DNA of 64,000 nt from Epiperipatus broadwayi. Taxonomy: Eukaryota > Onychophora > Udeonychophora > Euonychophora > Peripatidae. Of the stretch, positions 1-11,340 are shown piece after piece (position 1 is the stretch's first letter; the number at the start of each line of letters is the position of its first letter). The notes under the pieces were generated by a model that was given only the letters and a program-made list of their open reading frames with translations, made no database searches and was not told the DNA's origin. Location: contig JAQFVV010012446.1 in NCBI GenBank assembly GCA_028023455.1, forward strand, positions 5,025,501 through 5,089,500, written 5' to 3'. The position numbers and the translations under genes are program-made.

Positions 1-3000
1 TTTGAAGGCTTTTTGTGTAGATCCATATATATATATTAAAATCGGTCATCAAACATATATATGTTAAAAATAATTATATATTATAAAAATGAATTTTTAT
101 TATTAGTTTATGACAATTCAAAGATATAAATTTTAAATTATTATACAACACATCTGAGTGCTTATATATAGGTGTTTTATGTAAACCTATTGAGATATAT
201 GTAAATTACAATGTAATAGCAAATTTTTTTTTGTATTTTAATCAAAATCAGAATGATATATTCATATTAAGGTGTAATTTAGCAGACCATAATTTTATTT
301 TATTATTATTTCTAATTAATAAAGTTCTATTTCATTAAGTTATTCCAGTGAAATTATTTAATCATAAAGGGTAGGTTAAAAATATTATGTTGTTATCTGT
401 TGCTCACAGTAACAGTTATAGAACTCTTGTTCACTGAGCTGGATTTATGCATAATGGTCAGTTATGTAGATTAGGATTTATGTTTAGTGTTATGATCATC
501 CAGATGATGATGATCATTTGGGTTGGCACAAAGGGATGTCCTTTAAAGTCTATGCACTACATTTTATTTAGTTTTTATTATTAAAAATTAAGTTTATAAT
601 TGGTCAGCACATTAATGATACTAATTGGCCAGGACATTGATGATGACCAGCATGTTTCTGTATCCCAGCATTATTTTTTTTGTTATATTCTGATGGCATT
701 CAAATTATTGTTCATATAATCTGTCCCAAGTTTGCCCAAGAGCTAGAAAATTAGCCTGATCTATAGTGGATCACTTTCAAATCCAGTCACAAGGTTGACT
801 GTTGATTTTATTTTTTGACCATTCATGATGATGAATGATTAGTATTATTTTTCTCTGTAATTTTGGTAAACCTATAATTAATTTGTCTTTGCTAATCTCT
901 CATGCTCATTTTATTATATCATTATATTCATTATCATTCCTTTTTATATTTAATTTGATTCATTAACTGGGGTTGATGATCCCAAGCACACCCCTAAATT
1001 CGTACCATACAATATTTTAAACATTTATACTTACATCAGTCTTACTATTTAATTTAACTAATGTGCACCTTAAAACTTCAATTAAATATATATTTTAAAA
1101 AATGGAATAGTACCATTGTTAAAAAGCCATTTCAGCAATATTTAAGAGAGGGTCACTGTATGGCAAACGGTTGCTGAGAGCTAATTTATGATGAAACTCA
1201 TATAGCCTTGAGGGGAAGGGGCACAAAATTTATGAATTCAAATATACAAATTAAAAAAAAAAATTATTTAATATAAAGTCCAAATTATTAAAACCATGGG
1301 AAGTAGGCCTGCAGATGTGACAGAAATTGAATAAAATGCATATATGTTAAGTCTTCTATCTGAAGGTAGGTGGAGTTACTAGCTAAAAGAGCATGATAAT
1401 TACTGAATTATACTTACCATTTGTGATATTTTTCTATTGCTCGTCATCACTCTTAATACACTTTATGTTAATCTCAATGTTTAGAGCTACATCATAAACT
1501 CTACATTGGTATAATGTATGAAATTTTAAAATTGATGATGATAATATTTAATCATCATCAATCTTAAATTGTATTCATTAGGTTAACAATTATATATATA
1601 TATACTTCAGCAAAAAGCAGTTGATAAATAAGCTACCGTTTTTTTTTTTTTTTGTTGGGTTTGTCAAAGATAGGTGTCACACTTTGTTTTACTACTTTAA
1701 ATCTAATTTGTTAATGTACTGTTAATTAGTAATTAGTAACATTCATTATATTTTCTGGAATTGGACAACTTTTAACATGCGAATTATTTGATGTGTATAT
1801 ATATTCAAGTAGGTGTGTAATATATTGCTTAAATTGTTTTTGTTTTTTTTAGTGTTGCACGAATAAGCCAGAGACGACAGTCATCACTCATCGCTAAAAG
1901 AAACCAAATTCCAGAAGAAATGGAAAACTGAAAATCACATTTAAATTTTTTAAATTTTATGTTTGTTATAAATGTAAAAAATGGTCATTAAAAATTATTT
2001 TTAAAAAAATTTGTAATAATGAGTAAAGTGACAAAACACCATGATACCAGCATTATCAACTGGCATCTCTTGATGACTCAAGCTAACACCAGGTGGCAGA
2101 ATCAGAATAGTAGAAATAGACTTTTATTTAACATATATATTGCAGTTTTAAATATATAAAATTTAAAAAAAAAACTATTTATTCATTTTGATTCTTAAAA
2201 TTATAGCAATCATACAATGAATGGATTTCTTTTCATTAATTAAAGCAAATCAATATATAAATAAAAAAATATTATTGATATTAATGCTTTAAATAAATGA
2301 TAATATAAATTATAATGATATTTATGTATTTTCCCACTAGAAATTTTCAACAAACAATTCTATGTGGATAAAAAAACAATTTCCTCTCAGCCCAATCTTG
2401 AACTTAAAATAATCAATTTATTGACTTTATACATGATTTAACAAACTTTTAAAATTTTGCCTACCATAATTCCAGTATATCAGATAATTTACAATTTCAT
2501 TTAAAGTTGTAAATATTAATTCTTATTAAGCGCAATGTCAGCACGTAATACTTAAATAATGCTATAACCTTAGTACATGCGCCTTGAGTGCTTAATTCAT
2601 TACAAGAGAGACCTCTACAAATCTAAACGCAAGATTCGACTTTATAAAGATAAGAGCAGCTACTCTTATCTTCAACCTATTTTTCTAAATACATAAACAA
2701 ATCTAAAGCATTTTGATTTGGGAGTGAAGCTAATAAATTCTTCACTGATTAAGTCCACGATTTCTGTTAAACATTAACGATTGCGAATTTTATTTAATAT
2801 TTAAATGTTAAAATGCTTGACTTCATTTTAGAGTTGGGTCGTGGTAGTTCTAAATATTCAGGATAAAAGAAAAGTCTTTTTTTCTCATGTTTGCTTATTC
2901 TCAAACGTGGAGGGGATTTAACCAAAACTGTAAAATTTTGGAACTATTTAAAAGACATGAACATAATTTAATTAATCTATGCCATCTGTTTTATGCTATC

Positions 3001-3465
3001 CAGGGGTCATTAATCTGCATTACTCATGTTAATGTTTAAATTACTATTTTTATAATTAAGGGTAATGGAAATAGTGATCACTATTAAATCTGGTTTTAGA
3101 ATTCCATGTTTTTAAGAGCATGATGACAGTTCAGATAATATGCTAATTACTTTATTAAAAAAATTTTTATTTAGATTTATGCCAACTGAAATATGGCATA
3201 ATTCATAAACAATAGCAATCCCTTGTGATACTAATTTATAAACAGATTTACATTTACGCAAAATGAATATTAATAATTTATAAAATAATTTCAGTATAAA
3301 TTAAATGTCGGAGATACAAAGTTCATACACATTACCCTTTTCATTACTGAGTTCAAGTTCTGAATTCAGATATTGATAGACTTTTAGTAGACTGTCTGTA
3401 CAAACAGCAATGTCTGGCTAACCTTCTATGATGTTGATCTTGATTATTGCAGTGGTCTTCGCTAA
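1..3465. repeat. Diverged duplication, copy A (proximal part)
   Basis: This stretch matches 50175-54598 in the same orientation over its length, with small indels and substitutions throughout. Shared landmarks include the runs around 470-560 and 50620-50710, the intron-like and exon-like segment near 1853, and the block ending near 3463 (54597 in copy B). Copy B carries an extra 1.3-kb pogo-like insertion at the point equal to about 2125-2165 here. Copy A carries about 300 extra bases near 2510-2790. The left edge lies outside the window. It may be a segmental duplication or two copies of one large old element; no coding capacity that would identify an element was seen. Confidence 0.85.
1853..1931 (+). 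other. Candidate exon, copy A (decayed)
   Basis: A T-rich tract ending in TTTTTTTTAG precedes an open stretch that starts V-A-R-I-S-Q-R-R and continues to a basic, serine-rich segment ending N-Q-I-P-E-E. The same stretch with the same acceptor-like tract occurs in copy B at 52017. Here one T is missing relative to copy B (GAAATGG against GAAATTGG), which shifts the frame into TGA. I do not recognise the peptide. It could be a real 3' exon of a duplicated gene or chance. Confidence 0.25.
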
Positions 3466-4744
3466 TGCATTTTCTTTCTTGGTTTAATGGGCAACATCTG
3501 ATGGTGTTTTCTTCTTGATTGGTGCCTAGTTTCTCCCTAAAGCAATAGACACTGCTGAAGTTTAGGAGGCATATAGTTCACATATACTGGACATAAGGCT
3601 CCTTAAGATGTTTCTACATTATTTGATGTCTTCTCAGCAACTCTATGGATTCCTGGATTGCACCTGATCAGTTTGGTCTGAGTGGAAACAGATGATGGTG
3701 TCTACTCTGACATTATATTCTAACACGCAGCACACTGATAAATCAATGCAGCCGCAGCATAAAATAAAACAATTGGCAATACTTAAAGCAGAATAAACAA
3801 TAATAAATGATCTTCAGAGAGACCCTATTTTTATTTTGCTGAATTGTATTCACATTCAAATCAGCTTCCATCCCATTCAAATCAGCTTCCATCCTGGGTC
3901 ATTTCCAGTATCTATCCATTGGTTATAAATAACTCCTAAACTTCAGGCTTATTTGTCCAATAACAGCATTTATAAAAATTTAGCTTTGAAAGAAATTACC
4001 AAAATAACTGACAATGCTTTGACTAAATTACATCAGATATTTATCTTGTTAATTAGTTCATCTGATTATAAGAATTTAATTGCATTTTATACAATAATGT
4101 CATTTCTCCCCACATAAAATACCTTTACAAATGTTAATAACATATTGGGCTTTAAATTACTTTTAAAATAAATTTAGAATCAATAATGTATACATTTATC
4201 TGTGCATATACTTATATATATATAATTTCTACTTGTTATAATTAATAAAAACTTAATTTAAAAATTCTTTCGAGTATTTCCAGTTATATACATGAAGCAT
4301 ATAAATATTGCTTCAATATTTATATTGCAGGGATCAATACCATTTCACATTTTGTATATAGGTAGCTTTTTTCTAGAAAACTCTTCAGCTATTTTACTGG
4401 GTATATGTGTGTGAGAATTGTGTGTATATATATACACATACCTCTTCAGAGATAGGTACATATTCACATCTGGGTGCCATTCAAATAAGACTTAGTTTGA
4501 AATATGGTTTGAGTTATCGGTATGATTCTAAATCATGAGTTAGATAAATATTTCAAATCCACATTGTAAGATTTAATATGTATGCACATACAAAGTATAA
4601 CATTCCAATTATTCTGAAATTAATCTTACTTTCCTTTGATTAGGATACCCCCAGTGTCTTTGCTTATCATAACTTCCATTCCCCTACACATTAGAATCTT
4701 CAACTATAATCATAGTTCAAAATACAACCCCTTTGAAGACAGGA
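3466..4744. other. No gene seen; AT-rich spacer
   Basis: No reading frame, RNA gene or clear repeat boundary was found. The stretch is absent from the equivalent point of copy B, where an LTR retrotransposon sits instead. A short direct duplication of about 18 bases lies near 3868-3890. Confidence 0.5.
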
Positions 4745-4945
4745 AGACCATGGGTGATAGTTCATACACAAATGCAATACAGAGAGCGTACCAATAGCTC
4801 AAACAAGCTCTTAATTAATAAACATGGTATGAGAAAATATTTAAAATCTATCCAGAACCCTCCCATTTCCAGACCATCTGGTTTCGAGCTTATGGCTCAT
4901 GTCAGTGGAGAGCTAGAATATTCAGACCCTAGACCCAAAATATCA
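4745..4945 (-). repeat. Hammerhead family 2 repeat, isolated partial copy
   Basis: This copy matches both arms of the palindrome at 5125-5660: the shared blocks run from GCAATACAGAGAGCGTACC through the segment GTTTCGAGCTTATGGCTCA to AGAGCTAGAATATT. It is a single arm without its inverted partner and is probably 5'- or 3'-truncated. An open frame of 91 codons crosses it but matches nothing I know and is not repeated in the other copies. Confidence 0.75.
4867..4911 (-). ncRNA. Hammerhead-like motif, family 2, core altered
   Basis: On the minus strand the order is stem I strand, CUGACAU, stem II GAGC-CAUAA-GCUC, GAAA, a CCAGAUGG stem III segment, UC, then UGGAAA. The layout is that of a type I hammerhead. 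The core heptamer CUGANGA is changed at its last two bases, so cleavage is unlikely. Stem I is weaker than in the copy at 5460. Confidence 0.5.
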
Positions 4946-5146
4946 ACTCAAAAAACCAGCACTTATTTCATACGTAAATTTAAGAAGAAACTGACCATTT
5001 CGACATGAAAATGTCTTTAAATCCAGCTACATAACTTAAATAGCTATATGGGACTGAACTAAATTCAGATCTACCATATTTTAATAGTCTCAGCATAGCC
5101 AAAGCCTTAAAGGTAATATTAAAATAATTAAAAAAGCAAGTCATAT

Positions 5147-5249
5147 GTCTTGCCTTGGTGGTCGAGAGGTCAGCGCGACTGCCTTACAAGCAGTTGCCTG
5201 GGTTGCGGGTTTGCGTCCCGGCGATGTTATGACACTTGACAAAAAAAAA
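5147..5249 (+). mobile_element. tRNA-Val(TAC)-derived SINE insertion
   Basis: The body has an A-box-like TGGTGGTCGAGAGG and a B-box-like GGGTTTGCGTCCC. An anticodon arm ACTGC-CTTACAA-GCAGT puts TAC in the anticodon position. A short tail ends in ten A residues. It is bounded by a duplication, AGCAAGTCATAT at 5135-5146 and 5250-5261. The complementary right arm of the surrounding palindrome shows the empty site. The degenerate B-box and non-tRNA tail argue against a functional tRNA gene. Confidence 0.75.
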
Positions 5250-5375
5250 AGCAAGTCATATATAGCATGACAATACTTTTATAAGCTTGTAGTTACAAAA
5301 ATGCAATACAAAGAATGTACCAATAGTTCAAACAAGCTTTTAATCAATAAGTGCGATATGAAAAAATATTTAAAA

Positions 5376-5421
5376 TCTCCAGACCAACTGGTTTCGAGCT
5401 TATGGCTCACGTCAGTGGATA
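5376..5421 (-). ncRNA. Hammerhead-like motif, family 2, left arm
   Basis: The minus strand gives CUGACGU, stem II GAGC-CAUAA-GCUC, GAAA, CCAGUUGG, UC, then a stem I strand UGGAGA. The opposing stem I strand is mutated (UAUCCA), so stem I is imperfect. The last base of the CUGANGA core is U rather than A, as in its partner copy. Confidence 0.5.
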
Positions 5422-5459
5422 TCTAGAATATTTTGGGTCTAGTGTCCAAATATTCTAGC

Positions 5460-5505
5460 TCTCCACTGACGTGAGCCATAAGCTCGAAACCAGTTGGTCT
5501 GGAGA
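5460..5505 (+). ncRNA. Hammerhead-like motif, family 2, right arm
   Basis: All helices form: stem I UCUCCA/UGGAGA (six pairs), stem II GAGC/GCUC closed by CAUAA, and stem III CCA/UGG around a two-base loop (or a self-complementary dimer helix). GAAA and the UC before the cleavage point are present. The one defect is CUGACGU where the family consensus requires CUGANGA; a U at core position A9 is expected to abolish or greatly slow cleavage. All three family 2 copies here lack A9. Confidence 0.6.
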
Positions 5506-5805
5506 TGGGAGTGTTCTGGATAGAGATTTTAAATATTTTCTCATACCACACTTATTAATTAAGAGCTTGTTTGAGCTATTGGTACGCTCTCTGTATTGCA
5601 TTTTTGTAATTACAAGCTTATAAAAGTAATATGTTATATATGACTTGCTTTTTTAATTATTATTCATACACAACTTCAAATTTCCTTGTGGATTCTCATA
5701 GCATTTCATTTGTTTCTTTACTATTAAATCTAGCTACAATTTATTTTAGTGAAAAATTTATGGATTATCTAACCCTTATGTTAATTAATATTTATCATTT
5801 TATTA

Positions 5806-6470
5806 ATCAAGAATTATTTCACTAATGTTCATTGGTTAATAAAATTTAAAAAAAAAACATTTGAAAAGAAAATGTCTTCAAAGGAATTTGTAATTGTTAA
5901 TTCTATTAATATAAATTAGAAGAAAAAAAATCATGATAAATATCAGTTGGTTAGAGCGTTACCTTAAATTTCAAGAATCTAAGGACCCATGTTTGAATCC
6001 CATGCTAGTTCTGTCACTGGTCAGGCCAGCAACATCTGAAGAAGAGGGGAGAAAAATACCTCTCGAAATGTTGTGCATATACTAACCTGTTTGCTGATAT
6101 TACTAACAGTTGAATGCATTTGGAATATTTAACTGAAATTAAACTTTTCTAAAGACATTCAACACACATATTAGATGATGGAAAGAGTCCAATATAAAAA
6201 TACAGCTAGAACATCATCACAAACCTTCAGAAAAACATTAATCACATAGCTTTATATCTCCCATTCTATAATATTTCATGGCAATATATCTTTCTTGGCA
6301 AGATAATCCATTTGGATTATTTCTTGTATGGCTGATAAACCTATTCAAATATTTAATTGATTAATTAATAACAGTTGTGGTTCTTAACTTTGATGTATAT
6401 AACAATCAATTATTAAAATCAATGCTAATGGTTTATAGACATACATTTACATAAGGATATACATTTATAA
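5806..6470. repeat. Diverged duplication, copy A (distal part)
   Basis: The stretch aligns with 59338-59697 from TTCATTGGTTAATAAAATTT through the block TTTCTTGGCAAGATAAT and on to about 6465. The only large difference is the 5943-6231 insertion, absent from copy B. It shows that the duplication extends beyond the interrupted segment 3466-5805. Confidence 0.8.
5943..6231 (+). mobile_element. Penelope-like element 3' tail with tRNA-Leu-like segment
   Basis: The insert starts inside a tRNA-Leu-like sequence (GTTGGTTAGAGCGTTACCTT, then a B-box-like GTTTGAATCCC). It continues with a stem CTGAAGA-AGAGGGG...CCTCTC-GAAA and a tail shared with the copies ending at 36925 and 47545. Copy B of the surrounding duplication reads straight through this point, so it is a clean, 5'-truncated insertion. 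In the two longer copies the same tRNA-like segment follows an endonuclease reading frame. Confidence 0.7.
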
Positions 6471-6607
6471 GTGAACTGAATTAAGATAACATTTGTGACA
6501 ATATTCCATGTTCATTAAAGGTCTAAAAATTGTTAAACTTCCAAATACAAACAACTGTTAGCCATAACACAAATAACAGGCGAATAGATTATGGAACATT
6601 TTGAATG

Positions 6608-6711
6608 GTATTCTTCAGATGTTGCTGGCCTGACCAGTGTACAATACTAGTGTAGGAACTGAACTCTAGATTTTTGAATATTAAGTCAATGTTCTAATCA
6701 ATCAAACACTT
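6608..6711 (-). repeat. Fragment of the Penelope-like tail, inverted
   Basis: Read on the minus strand, it shows the tail's order: a degenerate tRNA-like part with a B-box remnant, then CACTGGTCAGGCCAGCAACATCTGAAGAA. It faces the plus-strand copy that follows directly, giving a tail-out inverted pair. Confidence 0.55.
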
Positions 6712-6960
6712 AGATTCTTGAATATTAAGACCATAACATTCACAAATCTAAAGGTGTAAGTTTGACTCCTATGCCAGTATTATCACTGATCAGGTAGATC
6801 AGCAAAACCTGACGAAGAGTGAAAAATATCCATTCTAAATGTTGTGTAATCTACTAACAGTTGTTTGTACTTGGAAAAGTTTAAAATTTTTTAGACATTT
6901 AACGATAGATGATGGAAATAGTCCAACATACTATTATCACATCTTAAATGCCATCATCAA
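6712..6960 (+). repeat. Fragment of the Penelope-like tail
   Basis: A decayed copy of the 5943-6231 unit: a B-box remnant, CTGACGAAGAGTGAAAAATA, then CTAACAGTTG and GATGATGGAAATAGTCCAAC. No tRNA-like A-box survives. Confidence 0.55.
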
Positions 6961-7648
6961 CCTCTAAGCATACACTAAGGCAACATTTTGTGTAATTGTA
7001 TCATTATAAATGAAACTAGCATTATATAGAATGCCAAAGTGGGACTTAGATAGGCATTCTATAAAATACAGGAAAATCGGCAAGGTAAATAATATTCCTT
7101 GCAATAACGTTTAATGTAACAAAAAGTAATCGCGAGTTACATGCAATTAATGTATAAGTAGTAAAATTAAGAATTGAGGAAAATATAGTGTTAGTAAATC
7201 TTATGTACATATCTTAACAGTGAAGAATGAAAAGATAATTACCAAAAAATTTACATTATGGAAGATTTGTAAGATTTTGAAATCTTTCATTCTTGGTACT
7301 TTATTTCAAAAGTAATAATGTAAAAATGCCATTATTTTTTTCTGACTTGTTTGATATTTCTATAAAATTCAGCATTTTACCATGATGATCATATGCTAAC
7401 CTATTGTGCTTTTCATCAGAGGTCTTGTCAGTAAGAAATGATAATCATACCATACTTTAAGAAAGTGAAACTCCATCGTAATATTAGAAATTCAGCATAC
7501 TGGTAAATGTTTATTTAATAAATAAAAACATTTTTTACAGTTTCTTTTGTTCTATTAATTTACAACACGGGTTAAATATGAAAAATTCTGTATCTTATTT
7601 TTATTAGTCATTTATTAGACTAGATCTGCTTAATGAATAATATTTTTG
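6961..7648. other. No gene seen
   Basis: AT-rich sequence without a supported reading frame or repeat boundary. A short complement of CTGATGA lies near 7420 without a ribozyme fold. Confidence 0.4.
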
Positions 7649-9230
7649 GGTACTTTGGGATTAGTCCTGCTATGATGTATTACTCTGATGATGTATTACT
7701 TTAACTTTACAATCTTTAAGATAATGTCTCCAAGTAATGTGTGGGCAAACTTAAACGATAAAATTTGTCCACATGTATTATGGAGGCATTATTTTAAACA
7801 TTGCAAAATTAGAATAAGTCACCAGATATAATATGTTGTAGCATGTGTAATATGAAAAAAAGTAATGGTAACATTAATTACGGAAAAAAGATATGAAAAA
7901 ATGAAATAAACATGTACTTATCAATTGTGTATTTATGGGACAACACTGCGTGTCACTGAAAACATCACTATGGCACTTTGTGCTGTCATAAATTGTATGT
8001 TCAACCTTAAATGGCAAACTGTAACTTTAAGGTAGTGAAGTGTAATTTTAAGATAATTAAAAAAATTTCAAAAGAAAAATATTTCTGTAAAAAATTACTA
8101 ATGATGAGCATCCCTGTGGCTGACCTGAACTCTGCAATGTGTTCTAGAATGAAAAGGATTTTTATATATTTACCTCCATATGAATTCAGTCAAATATGAA
8201 TCCAGATGTTGATGTGCTGTTCCTCCATATTTTTCCATTTGACAGAACCCCATGGGTTTTCAATATTTTGTGTGTGCACACTGAGGGATCAATGAAGTTA
8301 TATGTGTGATTAACTGCAAAGTGTTCATAACCTGCATCTTGCAATTCCTCTGTTTTGTAGGCTTTCCAGCAATCTGTAAATTGTAAACCCTCCACATTTT
8401 TTTTGATGTCTTGCATGAGAATGACCACTGTTGTGTTTTTAATTTTAATTATAAAACATTTGACCATCTCTAACTATACATTGTTTTGGAAGTACTCTGC
8501 CAATCTGGTTTTTATATTTCATAAAGAGTCTCATCAATCTCAACGATTTTCCCCAGACTTTCAATTTTCTGTCCCTCTGTGCATAACAACCTTTACATAC
8601 AAATTTTGCATAGATAGTTGTTCCAATCAACTGGTTTTGGCAGCCATTTTTGATTGTCACCCCATTCAATGAACATCAATTGTCATGACCAACTATATAT
8701 AAAACATAGCACAGTTACAAACTTAATTCTTGAGCCCTCAAACCAAGTTCCCTTATGCATGGCAATTTGTAGAATAACACTGCCATTGTTTGTCCAAAGT
8801 ATGGATATATATTTTCATATGGTTATCACACAATTTTTTGCTGGCAAAAGTTCATATTTCTGAAATTGTTTACTTCCTCTTCTGAAGAAAGTAATTCCCA
8901 TATTTTATACTCATTTTTAAAAATGATTGAAATTACAAAATTTGTAAAATCTCAAATGAAAAAGTTTTAAAAAACATAGACAAAAAATCTGAAACAATCA
9001 TAGTATTAACACAGACAACATGAAAGTACAAAAGACAGTGATGATAACAAAATCTTACATCATTTTTTTAATCTCACAGGTCACCACATACATATTTTAA
9101 TCGTTGACGTGGATTACTCATGCCAGCAGTGTTTTAGTTGCCATATTGTAAATTTAAACTTAGAATCTATATTACCAGATGAGAACATCATTGCAGTAAT
9201 ACATCATAGCAGGAGTAATACCAAAGTACC
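7649..9230. mobile_element. Merlin-like DNA transposon, decayed
   Basis: The block GGTACTTTGGGATTAGTCCT at 7649 recurs in inverted form at 9195-9230 (GGTACTTTGGTATTACTCCT on the minus strand), giving terminal inverted repeats of about 36 bp. The repeats enclose a broken Merlin transposase on the minus strand. The total of about 1.58 kb is plausible for Merlin. I see no convincing target-site duplication. Confidence 0.7.
8140..8830 (-). pseudogene. Merlin (IS1016/ISXO2-type) transposase remnant
   Basis: Merlin transposases are DDE enzymes related to bacterial IS1016. Reading the minus strand across three frames gives family blocks in the correct order: HKGTWFEGSRIKF near the N-terminus, IVEIDETLY with the first catalytic aspartate, DCWKAYK with the second, HFAVNHTYNFIDP, and LDSYLTEFIWR near the C-terminus. 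Frameshifts lie between the IVEIDE and DCWKAY blocks and again before the C-terminal block; several stops occur. The third acidic residue, expected in a T-I-E-x-T/L-W context after the NFIDP block, reads as lysine (KILKTHGV). The recovered span is about 230 codons against roughly 270-300 for intact relatives. It is inactive. Confidence 0.8.
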
Positions 9231-9357
9231 TATTTCTATTATCCCATATCTTATATTTTGCATTTCTTATTTTTTGAATGAATCTGCATTTCAATAAAAG
9301 TCTTTCCTACTTTGACAAAAAACCTATCTTTCATTACAATATCTAGGTATTCTATGC

Positions 9358-9808
9358 CAGGGATGGCCAACTTTCGTGTTCATAAGATCTACTTTATTTT
9401 AAAAATATGTTGTGATTGACTTGCTTTCATAAACATAGTCTAAGTGGAGGGAGGTGTGAAATACACACTATTTTTATATATCTACCTAGTAAAAAAATAA
9501 TTATTTAATGGGTCAAAAAATTCACGTCCTGGGGAATTAAAGCAACATGAGTAATTATTAACAATATTTATTACTTCAAATTAGCTACATTGAGTCAACA
9601 TTAAAAATATTTTCAATAATGATATGACTAAGTGGACTTTACCTATTTAGAATTGAAAAAAAATTAGAACAAAAATAATAAAAAAAACTTGAAAACCTTA
9701 TCTTAATTTGTTTCACTCGTAACCCCACAGCTCTTGTCAGATTGCGATTGACCAAAATTGGCTTCATGATTGACCAGTGGATCATGATTGACTTGTTGGC
9801 AATCCCTG
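9358..9808. mobile_element. hAT-type MITE, 451 bp
   Basis: The ends are CAGGGATGGCCAAC and the complement CAGGGATTGCCAAC, giving 14-bp terminal inverted repeats with one mismatch. Both flanks carry the same 8 bp, TTCTATGC (9350-9357 and 9809-9816), the duplication length made by hAT transposases. No transposase frame is present, so it would have moved with an enzyme supplied in trans. Confidence 0.85.
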
Positions 9809-9816
9809 TTCTATGC

Positions 9817-11340
9817 CATTTTTAGGGAAAGTATGTAAAAAATGAAAATGTCATACTTTGCCTAAACATCATGTTCTGTACAATGTCTGCCATTCACATT
9901 TTACTGGTAACATATGAATGAAAGTTTTTGTTTTCAAGATCTAAAACATTCAAAAGTTCCTGTTTATGAAGTCATCATTTTACTTGAAGGAATTAAGAGA
10001 ACTTAAATATTAGGAAAATTGCCCTCGAAATGAAATTATATTCACATATATAGATAATTTTGTCTGTGGTTTGTCTATTAATTTCTTATTTTCATACCCC
10101 TCCCCCACACACAGTCGCACATTTTCTTTGCCATTTATTTCTATATATATGGTTTTAGTTATATATATAGACAATGTTTTAATTACATAAATCGATTAAA
10201 ATAATTTCATTTTTAACTGTGCATACTTTATAATTATTTAATTGTATTACAAGTACTGTATTGTAGCATATACATGCCAAAACACATCTACGTAAAGAAC
10301 TCTTGTATCTGCTAAAAATGCATATTTTATATGGTTTGCTGCAATCCACAAACAAACCATGACAAAGAATCACAAATAAATGTTACAAATACAGGACTTA
10401 GAAAAGAGAATTGGAATCAGAAATGCTGTTGTTAAAGAATGGAAATGTGGTTGAAAAACATACAATCTCATTATTACAATTAATATAGGGTGATGACCAA
10501 TGGCACAGGCGACTCATAATAACTAGGACCAAAACTAATTTAAGTAACTGTTGAAGGAAAAAGAGGGAGACAGAACAGACTATTGAAAATAGTATCTAGC
10601 CTTTAATGAATGAACATAACATTATATCCCACTAAGCAATAAAAGGTACTGTTAATTGAACACTATTTGATATTCACAGTTGTTCTTTATACTTGAAGGC
10701 CAACCCACTAACAGGGGAGCATGTTTGTAGCTTGGACTATGGAAACTACCATAATTTTAATTATATAAAAAATAAATGGATTTTTATTTGAAAATTTTTC
10801 CAAAGTGTAATACTTATTTGTCATTTCAAATGTATAGAATGAAATTGTGACTGAATTTTAAAATTTGGTGTAAGTTTTTCATTAAGATGGATGAAATGAA
10901 ATGAGTTACATATGAAACAATGGAATACATAAGTTGAAATTTGTCCATAAAATTTTCATACACACATGTCTTAAATAAAGCTGAAAGCAAATATGTTATC
11001 CAAATGAAAATAATATTGTTTGTTTGCATTTCTGCTTAAATATAATTATTTACCCACTTTCATATTTTTAAACTCCATTACATCGAAAAGTTCTTTGAAA
11101 GAGACTGGCATTTACATATTTTCTAACCTTCATATCTGAGCTACAATATAAAAAGCTTTTCCGGAACTATCATGTTAATATGGTTAAAAGTTTTAATATT
11201 TTTGTTTATAATTATAAAATGATGTACATGCATGATATTTAATTTTCTTGTCAAGGTTATAAGGAATTACATATTCTCTACAGTAAATTATATTGTTGAA
11301 AATAAACAGAAAATCCACTTATTTATCATTAATTTTAAAT
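9817..11340. other. No gene seen
   Basis: AT-rich non-coding sequence; short frames of 60-70 codons at 10179-10373 and 10826-11029 match nothing and have no coding signs. Confidence 0.4.

Larger units (their letters stand above)
5125..5660. repeat. Foldback (palindromic) element with two family 2 hammerhead-like motifs
   Basis: The two arms are inverted copies meeting near 5440-5455. The left arm starts near AATAATTAAAAAAGCAAG and the right arm ends with its complement near 5655. The left arm contains a tRNA-derived SINE (5147-5249) absent from the right arm, so the arms were already paired when the SINE landed. Each arm carries one hammerhead-like motif. The left arm lacks a short block present in the right arm and in the 4745 copy (ATCCAGAACNCTCCCAT). 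Confidence 0.8.

Noticed and set aside
3458-3475. hAT-like end GCAGTGGTCTTCGC at the edge of copy A
   Set aside because: It matches the 42413 element for only about 11 bases, and copy B has GCAGTGGCC at the same place.
5151-5235. Functional tRNA-Val gene
   Set aside because: The anticodon arm fits, but the B-box is degenerate (GGGTTTGCGTCCC), there is an A-tail and a target-site duplication, so it is a SINE.
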